From Eubacteriales bacterium (GTDB taxonomy: Bacteria > Bacillota > Clostridia > JAQUNY01): a stretch of DNA of 7,351 nucleotides. The translations under genes were made by a program, and so were the position numbers. The first letter of the stretch is position 1. Each line of letters starts with the position of its first letter. Below are positions 1 through 5,689 of this stretch, piece by piece. The stretch covers positions 1-7,351 of the forward strand of contig JAQUNY010000055.1 in the NCBI GenBank assembly GCA_028717405.1, written 5' to 3'. Below the pieces are notes generated by a model. The model made no database searches, had not been told where the DNA came from, and saw only the letters and a program-made list of their open reading frames with translations.

Positions 1-7
1 TTCGATT

Positions 8-14
8 CCTCCTT
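8..14 (-). promoter_or_regulatory. Shine-Dalgarno of a minus-strand gene starting off the left edge
   Basis: On the minus strand this reads AAGGAGG, a near-perfect anti-16S match, followed by seven bases (AATCGAA) to the window edge. Usual spacing puts a start codon immediately outside the window. It implies another minus-strand gene downstream of the FAD oxidoreductase, separated from it by about 200 bases that include a terminator, so it probably has its own promoter. I could not find a convincing one. A short palindrome (CGGAT-GTT-ATCCG on the minus strand, 37-49) lies in its putative leader. Confidence 0.6.
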
Positions 15-97
15 CTGACTGTGAAGTGTAAAGCACCGGATAACATCCGATTGAATATTTATAACTTATAAGCCGGCACAATGTATAAGCTATTTCT

Positions 98-125
98 TTG
101 ACATACAGGCTGATTATATTATAAA
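98..125 (+). promoter_or_regulatory. Sigma-A-like promoter sequence facing the FAD gene's 3' end
   Basis: A perfect -35 box TTGACA (98-103) is followed after 16 bases by TATAAA (120-125). A transcript would start near base 132 and run rightward, antisense to the oxidoreductase gene. The -10 box overlaps the left arm of the hairpin at 123-161, so RNA started here would lack that arm and should escape the terminator. No plus-strand gene follows closely, so this is either a chance match in AT-rich DNA or an antisense RNA promoter. Confidence 0.35.
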
Positions 126-161
126 AACCGGATTTATTATTTATCATTATATCCGGTTTTT
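123..161 (-). terminator. Intrinsic terminator downstream of the FAD oxidoreductase gene
   Basis: The arms 123-133 and 151-161 are perfectly complementary over 11 bp (AAAAACCGGAT / ATCCGGTTTTT), with a 17-base AT-rich loop. On the minus strand the stem ends in a run of five T residues, as expected for a rho-independent terminator about 45 bases past the oxidoreductase stop codon. The stem is A/T-flanked on both sides (six T on the plus strand at 157-162), so it could act in both directions. Confidence 0.7.
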
Positions 162-206
162 TGATATATTCTGCGCAGTTTGCATAATCTCCGGGGATGC
201 CTTTTC

Positions 207-3161
207 TTATCTGCAGCGGCTGTTAAGCGCGCCGTATGTGTGCCTGAAATAATGCCCATGCAGGTCATTGCTGTAATTCTTTAATATCTGCGCTCCTGTA
301 TGCCTGTCATTGTCCCCACACTTATATAGGGCACAGGCAAGAAAAATTTCCCGAAGGACCTTATTGCGTATGGTAACGTCTATGGCAGCAGGTACGATTT
401 CGCTTCTGGCCTGCTTTAGTGTTGTGACGTGGTGACCGGTCATTGACGGCATTTCCAGAAGATCAGTCAAAACACTGACAGCTTCAGAGCTCCCGATTGC
501 CCCGCAGGCTGATGCGATTGCGCGAAAGTGGGAGAATGAACTGTCCGGAGCCAGTATCCCGGCTTTCTCGAGAACAGATGTCAGGGCAGATCCCTGCTTT
601 GACTCACCCAAAGCAATAATCAGGCTGTCAAGCTTGCTCATGCATGGCCCAAACTGACCCATACCGGTATAGTCCCATCCCTGATCCCATTCATTATATG
701 CCCTGACGCTTTCTGCTACATATTGCGCTCCTGTTCCATTCCCGAGCATGCAAAGAACCTGTGCGTACACCACCTTATCGCAATCCTGATCTGATAGCAT
801 GAATGCTTCAAGCAGCAACTTTTCAGCCTTTACTTTATCAGTAAGCAGCACTTGCAGCCCGTTCATTTCGCGAGGAAGCTCTGAAACCGCTTTTTCAAAC
901 TCTTTGTCAGAGAAGGGGAGATTATCTTTGTCTGTAAGCACGCGTTCCGGTAAAATACCTTTTTCCACCAGGTGAGCCTGAACCTTTTTAATATCCACAT
1001 CACGAATGCTGCAATTGCTATTTACAGCTAAAGCACATGCATATCCAACGGAATACCCCTGATTCTGCAAACATGGCTGCATCCTGATCACGGGCATGGC
1101 ATCCCTGTGAGCACTGGCTCCAAGACCTGTGACAATTATATTGTCCAGCCCCTTCGGGGTAAGGCTTCTTAAAGGTACATCCGCATCGTATATGACGTGC
1201 CGTTTAAGTGGCGGCAGTATCGTAAAATAAGGGTCAACGGTATACCCGTGCGTGTCAAATGAACTGGTATGGAAGGATATGGTATCAGGATACCTGCGGT
1301 GGTTTATTACATCGGTTACAGATACTGTGTGGTCTCCCACGATCCTTCTGCGTTCCCTTGTTTGAGGCAATTTCCCGATATCGTACACATCATTGAACTT
1401 TGCCTTGCCGGCCACAAATAACCTTGTGATATCAAAAACATCACTGTCGTCTGTAAATGTCCAATCAGTGTTATGCCAATTATCGTCGAGCGTCACTGAT
1501 GGCAGCCCCGCACCTTGTACTGCCAATGTTTCAGCATCTGTATATTCGTAGCCGGCGCCTGCCGCAATGGCAATATCGCCGCTTCCGGTGGAATCTATGA
1601 CCACATGAGCCAGAACGACACCCAATCCCTGGGGAGTGGCTATCAATATGCCCCTGACGGCGCCTTTATCTGTAACCGCACCGCAGCCCAGCCCGCCAAA
1701 CCATATTTCTCCGCCTGCTTTCAGCAACTGTGTGCGATACCATTCAGCTTTCCATTCTATAGTGTATCTTTTTTCTTTTATAACTTTTTTTGAAACATGA
1801 TTCTCCGGCGCCATCCCGCTTACACCCTTGTCAATTTCCTCCGTAAAACCCTGCCTGTATCCGTCAAAATACGGACTGACCCTGCCCATTGTCTGAGTCC
1901 CGCCAAGGGCGTGCAAATACTCGACAACCACTGTGCCAGCTCCATTCCGGGCTGAGCTGATTCCTGCATTCGCGCCGGAAGTCCCTCCGCCGACAACTGC
2001 AACATCATATTCACCTATTACCGGGATTAAAGTATCATTTATACAAAAAGTCCTGTTTCCCAATATTGGGCGTATCGGTGTGGAGACGGTATGAACTGTT
2101 CCAGCGATGTTGTTTGTTTCTTTGGGTTCTGTAATTCCTGTGTACTTTAACAATTGTGAAGAGCGTATTCCCATATTTTGCACAGAACGTTTTTCAGCAT
2201 TTTTTGCCATGCTGGCAGCCGCTTCTCCGATGAATTCACCTGATGCGACAGCATTCTCCGGTTTTTGCATATCATATACAGCGGTACGCTCAATATCAGC
2301 ACAGCCACCCAGGACATAAAACCTTTTAAGGTTATTGGGTATAAACGCCTCTGCCGATATTTTTTTGGGGTCAAATAAATTGCCTTTACCTGCCAGAACA
2401 CCTTTGATTTTAAAAGGCGGAATGTAAAATAGATTATCTGCTGCATCTGCCTGGTCAGGGTCCCATACCATGCTGCGTATCTCCTGCTCTGCACTGCATA
2501 GGGAGGGGAATGACCAGTCCTTCATCGGGATCCTCACTGAATATTCATATGCATTATATTCATTCCTGGAGGTTTTGGGAGAGGCAGGAAGACTTTTTCT
2601 TTCCAATCCGGGATCAGATGTATTTCCGACTGAAATGAATTTAAACAGCTGCGGCTCTCCGGTATTATTGTTAACAAAATCTGCGCCTGCCAATCCGGCT
2701 ACATAAGCTCCGGCTGTGGCATCTATTATTACCTTGCCCAGGATCACCTGCCGGCCTGAACGGTTGATTATTACAATACCCTCGGGCTCGGATTGTTCAT
2801 TAACCAATACATCAGTGATATAGGAGGAATAAAGAAAGTTGACGTTATTATCAATTAATTCATCTTCAAGAGCCTTTTTCACATTAAATGGCGTCGGCGT
2901 CTTTCCTGCGCAGGGAGGGAACATTTTTCTGAGTAAAGGATGATTGCCTGACTGGTTTTCAAATAAATATCCGTAAGTGCCGCAGATATCTTCGCCCATA
3001 TATGGCAAATATCCTACCACAAAGACTTTTGAGCCCATACGGGCTGCTTTTGCAGCTGCTGCAATACTGCTGACAGTTCCTCCTGCAACAATGATATCAA
3101 CGTCGCTGATTACCGGAAGCCCGTTTCCCGGAAGGCGGCAATATTTTACAGTATTCATCAT
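207..3161 (-). CDS. Tandem-module FAD-dependent oxidoreductase with helical-repeat-like C-terminal tail
   Basis: This 984-residue protein has two consecutive FAD-type modules of the FAD_oxidored class. The second (about 385-712) has a classical dinucleotide fold: GGGTSG at 391-396, acidic E414 ending strand 2, a VVIDSTGSGD segment (520-529), and a C-terminal FAD motif (675-712) with AHRDAMP and a Gly/Ala-rich helix. The first (about 20-318) follows the same plan but is eroded: GGTVSS replaces the glycine motif and G50 replaces the acidic residue, so it may not bind FAD. Residues 720-984 look like HEAT-type helical pairs (for example 785-808 and 880-903). No signal peptide is seen, so it is probably cytoplasmic. 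The start is ATG with AAGGGG eight bases upstream; a second ATG follows directly and could serve instead. It is likely activated by the adjacent AraC-type regulator through sites at 3306-3344. The substrate is unknown. Confidence 0.85.
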   Translation of the reverse strand: MMNTVKYCRLPGNGLPVISDVDIIVAGGTVSSIAAAAKAARMGSKVFVVGYLPYMGEDICGTYGYLFENQSGNHPLLRKMFPPCAGKTPTPFNVKKALEDELIDNNVNFLYSSYITDVLVNEQSEPEGIVIINRSGRQVILGKVIIDATAGAYVAGLAGADFVNNNTGEPQLFKFISVGNTSDPGLERKSLPASPKTSRNEYNAYEYSVRIPMKDWSFPSLCSAEQEIRSMVWDPDQADAADNLFYIPPFKIKGVLAGKGNLFDPKKISAEAFIPNNLKRFYVLGGCADIERTAVYDMQKPENAVASGEFIGEAAASMAKNAEKRSVQNMGIRSSQLLKYTGITEPKETNNIAGTVHTVSTPIRPILGNRTFCINDTLIPVIGEYDVAVVGGGTSGANAGISSARNGAGTVVVEYLHALGGTQTMGRVSPYFDGYRQGFTEEIDKGVSGMAPENHVSKKVIKEKRYTIEWKAEWYRTQLLKAGGEIWFGGLGCGAVTDKGAVRGILIATPQGLGVVLAHVVIDSTGSGDIAIAAGAGYEYTDAETLAVQGAGLPSVTLDDNWHNTDWTFTDDSDVFDITRLFVAGKAKFNDVYDIGKLPQTRERRRIVGDHTVSVTDVINHRRYPDTISFHTSSFDTHGYTVDPYFTILPPLKRHVIYDADVPLRSLTPKGLDNIIVTGLGASAHRDAMPVIRMQPCLQNQGYSVGYACALAVNSNCSIRDVDIKKVQAHLVEKGILPERVLTDKDNLPFSDKEFEKAVSELPREMNGLQVLLTDKVKAEKLLLEAFMLSDQDCDKVVYAQVLCMLGNGTGAQYVAESVRAYNEWDQGWDYTGMGQFGPCMSKLDSLIIALGESKQGSALTSVLEKAGILAPDSSFSHFRAIASACGAIGSSEAVSVLTDLLEMPSMTGHHVTTLKQARSEIVPAAIDVTIRNKVLREIFLACALYKCGDNDRHTGAQILKNYSNDLHGHYFRHTYGALNSRCR

Positions 3162-3273
3162 ATTTCAAACCCCTTTTCGCCAATGTCCTGATATCAGCGG
3201 TTCTGGCAATCATATTATCTATTACCGCATTATCTGTAATTATGGTTTATGTGCAACACATTTGCTATACGAT

Positions 3274-3302
3274 ATTATACCAGAGCTTTCTGTCATACTC
3301 AT
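3274..3302 (-). promoter_or_regulatory. Extended -10 promoter for the FAD oxidoreductase gene
   Basis: Read on the minus strand, a consensus TATAAT (3279-3274) is preceded by TGG, giving the extended -10 form TG-N-TATAAT. At 17-base spacing the -35 position (3302-3297) reads ATGAGT, which is poor. A good -10 with a poor -35 is typical of activator-dependent promoters. The start site would fall near 3267, giving a leader of about 105 bases before the ATG at 3161. I recognise no riboswitch in that leader; it has only a CTGATATCAG palindrome (about 3188-3197) and short inverted arms GCGGT/ACCGC. Confidence 0.6.
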
Positions 3303-3305
3303 AAA

Positions 3306-3344
3306 TCTTATGATTTTTTGTGTAGTTTTCTTATGATTTTTTGT
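3306..3344 (-). promoter_or_regulatory. Perfect 16-bp direct repeat, probable AraC-family operator
   Basis: Two identical 16-base copies lie at 3306-3321 and 3329-3344, reading ACAAAAAATCATAAGA on the minus strand, with a start-to-start distance of 23 bases (about two helical turns). The promoter-proximal copy ends three bases from the -35 position of the oxidoreductase promoter. The copies are centred near -46 and -69 from the predicted start site. AraC-family activators typically bind two direct half-sites about 21 bp apart next to the -35, and a gene for such a regulator lies directly upstream. The distal copy starts 11 bases past the regulator's stop codon. Confidence 0.6.
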
Positions 3345-3353
3345 CAGCAACGG

Positions 3354-3372
3354 AATCAGGGATTCCCTGATT
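3354..3372. repeat. Perfect palindrome spanning the araC-type stop codon
   Basis: The sequence AATCAGGGA-T-TCCCTGATT has 9-bp perfect arms around one central base. It covers the last codons (Ser-Gly-Asn-Pro) and the TGA of the regulator gene. On the minus strand it is not followed by a T-tract, so it does not meet the criteria for an intrinsic terminator. It may slow RNA decay, bind a dimeric protein, or be coincidental. Confidence 0.5.
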
Positions 3373-4303
3373 TGATGTATTGCCTGGGGCTCATGCCGGT
3401 AAATTTTCTGAAGCATGAAGAAAAATTATTATAATATTCAAAGCCGGTTTCATATGAGATCTCAGCAATGGTTTTGTCGGTAAAATGCATGAGATCGAGG
3501 GCTTTTCTGATCCTGCAGTACAGCAGATACTTGTGTGTAGGGTACCCTGTGCATTCCTTGATCAGCCTGGCAAGGTACACATGGTTGAAGTTGAACATTT
3601 CGCCGATCGTTTTGTTGGTGAGTTGTTCGGTACAATTGTCCTGGATATAATCCAGTATCTCGTCCATTGCCGAATCTGAACCGGATCTGCCGCAGGACAT
3701 CGAGATGACAGTAACTATTCTGGCAAGCAGTGAAAGAAACATACTGCGTGATTTCAACAGGTAGTTGGTTTTCAAAAACTGGTGCTCCTTCATTATCCTG
3801 GCCAGAAGTGATTCCTCTTCCTGCATGTTTTTTATCCATATAAGTTTGTTCATTGCTTCGTTATCTTTGAAAACACAAAACTCATGTATGCGTGAGTAGT
3901 TAAAAACAGAGGATCTTGATGGAGAGATTGTTTTTGGCAGGATCCGGGAAGCATCATTTGTATAATCAAAATTGATGGCAATAATATTAAGATTGTCGCC
4001 TTTTCTGATCCTCAGACCATATTCTACTGCCGGATTCCAGAGAAGAAGATCACCCTTTTCAAGGTCATACAGCTCTCCGGCATAGGAGAATTGGCCAACA
4101 CCTCCGCAAATGTACATCAGTCTTGCATCATAAGTCATTCGCGACTGTATGCTTGCAGAGGAGGCCATGGTTATATAGCTGATGAATCTGATATATGGGT
4201 GTATGTCATCTGTGTGTACTTGCTTGAAACATTGACAGGCGCTGATTTTGTCAAGCAGTTCAGTCGGATAAGGTAAAGATTTATATAGATAAGGTTTTCC
4301 CAA
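3356..4303 (-). CDS. AraC-family transcriptional regulator
   Basis: This 315-residue protein has the usual AraC/XylS two-part build and length. The N-terminal half (about 55-115) resembles a cupin ligand-binding and dimerisation domain, with a GGVGQFSYAG strand turn and the 'LEKGDLLLWNP' segment (81-91) typical of such regulators. The C-terminal DNA-binding domain (about 212-312) has two helix-turn-helix units: the first near 228-253 (LTNKTIGEMFNFN, LARLIKECTG), the second near 275-311, ending in the family signature TGFEYYNNFSSCFRKFTGMSPRQYI. The start is TTG, supported by AGGTGA seven bases upstream and an in-frame TAA at 4331-4333, with no ATG between. It lies between the FAD oxidoreductase gene (same strand, 194 bases downstream) and the divergent iron-sulfur gene, so it probably controls one or both. 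The ligand is unknown, but a sugar or related small molecule is usual for this class. Confidence 0.93.
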   Translation of the reverse strand: MGKPYLYKSLPYPTELLDKISACQCFKQVHTDDIHPYIRFISYITMASSASIQSRMTYDARLMYICGGVGQFSYAGELYDLEKGDLLLWNPAVEYGLRIRKGDNLNIIAINFDYTNDASRILPKTISPSRSSVFNYSRIHEFCVFKDNEAMNKLIWIKNMQEEESLLARIMKEHQFLKTNYLLKSRSMFLSLLARIVTVISMSCGRSGSDSAMDEILDYIQDNCTEQLTNKTIGEMFNFNHVYLARLIKECTGYPTHKYLLYCRIRKALDLMHFTDKTIAEISYETGFEYYNNFSSCFRKFTGMSPRQYIKSGNP

Positions 4304-4328
4304 TTTGTTTTCACCTGGTTTCTGTCTT

Positions 4329-4379
4329 TGTTAATCAGTTGCAATCAGCTGCAATCAGTGTTAATCAGATGTTAATCAG
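4329..4379. repeat. Five direct repeats of TG(TT/C)AATCAG at helical spacing
   Basis: Five copies lie at 4329-4338, 4340-4348, 4350-4358, 4359-4368 and 4370-4379. Copies 1, 4 and 5 read TGTTAATCAG; copies 2 and 3 read TGCAATCAG. The AATCAG core recurs at 10, 10, 10 and 11 bases, close to one DNA turn, so all copies face the same side of the helix. They begin 25 bases upstream of the regulator's TTG start, in its leader or promoter. Cooperative protein binding, possibly autoregulation, is one reading; replication slippage is the other. Confidence 0.7.
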
Positions 4380-4479
4380 ATGATCCATGTATTATTACTC
4401 TAATATTATTTTACCAGAAAAAATGGGAATAAAACGTTAAAAGAACATTTATAAAAAGTATATTTTCAATATATTATTC

Positions 4480-4508
4480 TTGTTTTTCGCTATTTACCGG
4501 CATACATA
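4480..4508 (+). promoter_or_regulatory. Possible promoter for the iron-sulfur and binding-protein operon
   Basis: TTGTTT (4480-4485) and TACATA (4503-4508) are separated by 17 bases on the plus strand, giving a start near 4515 and a leader of about 115 bases. Both boxes deviate from consensus, and other weak pairs exist nearer the gene (for example TTGCTT at 4567). It is only a candidate. No copy of the 16-bp operator repeat lies here; the closest match is the shared core ATCATAA near 4517. Confidence 0.3.
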
Positions 4509-4629
4509 GGGGATATATCATAAAAACACAGGAATAAAGATCGATCTGAATAGCAGACAGAGTGCTTTGCTTAAAAATACAGTTATTGAATTAAATATTT
4601 TCGTGAAATGGAAAAGGAGATGACATCTT

Positions 4630-5610
4630 ATGCTGACTTCAAGGGTAGTTAAAGAGTATGCAAAGAAATGCGGAGCAGACCTGGTCGGAATTTCGTCAAT
4701 GGACAGATTCGAGGGAGCCCCGAAGCAAATGGATGCCCGGTATATTTTCCCCGGAGCCAGATCAATGATTGTAGTTGCATTCAGAATAGCAAGGGGGACT
4801 CTGCGCGGCATTGAGGAAGGCACGCTTTTCAGCAATTACCCATCGATGGGATATGCCGCGATCAATCAGATTTATGGACCTATGGTACTTTGGAATATAA
4901 CACGTTTTATGGAAGATCATGGCTATGAGACTATACCCATGGCAAACATAAACGGAAATGAAGCTGTACATACCGGAACCGGCAAATTTAAAAAAGGATG
5001 GAGCAGGCCTGCGGGAGAAGGCAAGCCCTATCCGGATGTGCTTGTACATTTTCGTATTGCGGCGTATATGGCGGGGCTTGGCGAAATCGGATGGTCAAAA
5101 GTTTTTCTCACACCTGAGTTTGGCCCTCGGCAAAGATTTGCAATCCTGCTGACTGATGCTGAGCTTGAGCCGGATTCGATATATGAGGGAAAAATTTGCG
5201 ACAGGTGTAAGGAATGTGTCAGACACTGCCATGGCAATGCCATAAGCCTTAACGAATCAGTTAAGGTCACAGTTGCAGGGCATGAGATAGAATGGGGCAG
5301 GTTCGATCCTCCTGCCTGCAGCAAAGGCATGGTTGGCGGGTATAAAAAAGAATTGAACCCGTTCGAGGGAGAGTTTAAGAAATTCTACGATTACGGCAAT
5401 GCTATTGAAGGCGCCTGTGGTTGTATCAGGGCTTGTATGATACATCTTGAAGAACGGAAAAAGATAAAAAACCTCTTCATAAACAAATTCAGGGCAGAGG
5501 GGAAGGAACAGTGGGAGATAGACCGCACAAAGCCTTATGAGCTGACACAGGATGTCATAGATTACTATGAAAAGAATAATATGATATTAGATCTGACTGC
5601 AGGTAAGTGA
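4630..5610 (+). CDS. Epoxyqueuosine reductase/reductive dehalogenase-like 4Fe-4S protein
   Basis: This 326-residue protein resembles the shared core of QueG and reductive dehalogenases. The family hallmark is AGLGEIGWSKVFLTPEFGPRQRF (148-170), which ends in a strand running to LLTD. A ferredoxin cluster follows, C190-x2-C193-x2-C196-x3-C200. The second cluster is unusual: C263-x-C265-x3-C269 followed by Met instead of the common CP, with C230 nearby. No Tat or Sec signal is present, so it should be cytoplasmic. It is shorter than respiratory dehalogenases and has no membrane-anchor gene beside it; whether it binds cobalamin cannot be told. The start is ATG at 4630 with AAGGAG ten bases upstream and an in-frame TGA at 4621. 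It is probably co-transcribed with the solute-binding protein 75 bases downstream, which suggests reduction of a transported or related compound. Family assignment is sound; the substrate is unknown. Confidence 0.8.
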   Translation: MLTSRVVKEYAKKCGADLVGISSMDRFEGAPKQMDARYIFPGARSMIVVAFRIARGTLRGIEEGTLFSNYPSMGYAAINQIYGPMVLWNITRFMEDHGYETIPMANINGNEAVHTGTGKFKKGWSRPAGEGKPYPDVLVHFRIAAYMAGLGEIGWSKVFLTPEFGPRQRFAILLTDAELEPDSIYEGKICDRCKECVRHCHGNAISLNESVKVTVAGHEIEWGRFDPPACSKGMVGGYKKELNPFEGEFKKFYDYGNAIEGACGCIRACMIHLEERKKIKNLFINKFRAEGKEQWEIDRTKPYELTQDVIDYYEKNNMILDLTAGK

Positions 5611-5617
5611 TCAAACC

Positions 5618-5689
5618 ATGAAGGGAAAAATATCATGCGGCATTGATGGAGGATTCATCAGCTGCAGAAAAAGGAGGAAAGATGTATGA
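5618..5689 (+). CDS. Possible 23-codon small reading frame bridging two operon genes
   Basis: An ATG seven bases after the iron-sulfur gene's stop opens a 23-codon frame that ends in TGA overlapping the ATG of the binding-protein gene (ATGA, 5686-5689). The product begins MKGKISCGID and ends in a basic stretch (RKRRK). Its own ribosome site is weak (AGGT at 5601), so translation would depend on reinitiation after the upstream gene. The basic end partly reflects the AAAAAGGAGG ribosome site it overlaps. No family is recognised, and chance is a fair explanation. Confidence 0.2.
   Translation: MKGKISCGIDGGFISCRKRRKDV

Larger units (their letters stand above)
4304..4629. other. AT-rich divergent intergenic region between the regulator and the iron-sulfur gene
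   Basis: This 326-base stretch separates divergent genes and shows no convincing coding sequence. From the regulator side it holds the AGGTGA ribosome binding site (4311-4316), a five-copy AATCAG repeat (4329-4379), then AT-rich DNA with several A-tracts (about 4410-4460) that may be curved. On the plus strand it has a possible promoter (4480-4508) and the AAGGAG ribosome binding site (4614-4619) of the iron-sulfur gene. I found no clear -35/-10 pair for the regulator gene and no RNA gene. Confidence 0.6.

Noticed and set aside
2147..2494. A 115-codon open frame on the minus strand inside the oxidoreductase gene
   Set aside because: It lies wholly inside a well-supported gene in another frame, has no recognisable domain and no clear ribosome site.
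3162..3273. Riboswitch or leader RNA in the oxidoreductase 5' region
   Set aside because: Only short palindromes are visible; no known riboswitch core or terminator/antiterminator pair could be identified.
3354..3372. Intrinsic terminator after the AraC-type gene
   Set aside because: The stem is good but no T-run follows on the minus strand, and the plus-strand side has only TTTG.
4518..4835. A 105-codon minus-strand frame across the start of the iron-sulfur gene
   Set aside because: It is antisense to a conserved N-terminus and its intergenic part is low-complexity AT-rich sequence; no family resemblance.
4630..5610. Calling this gene queG (epoxyqueuosine reductase)
   Set aside because: The core segment AGLGEIGWSKVFLTPEFG fits the wider family but not the QueG-specific pattern I know, the second cysteine cluster is atypical, and no tRNA-modification gene is nearby.
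4630..5610. Respiratory reductive dehalogenase
   Set aside because: No twin-arginine signal, shorter than usual, non-canonical second cluster and no small membrane-anchor gene alongside.
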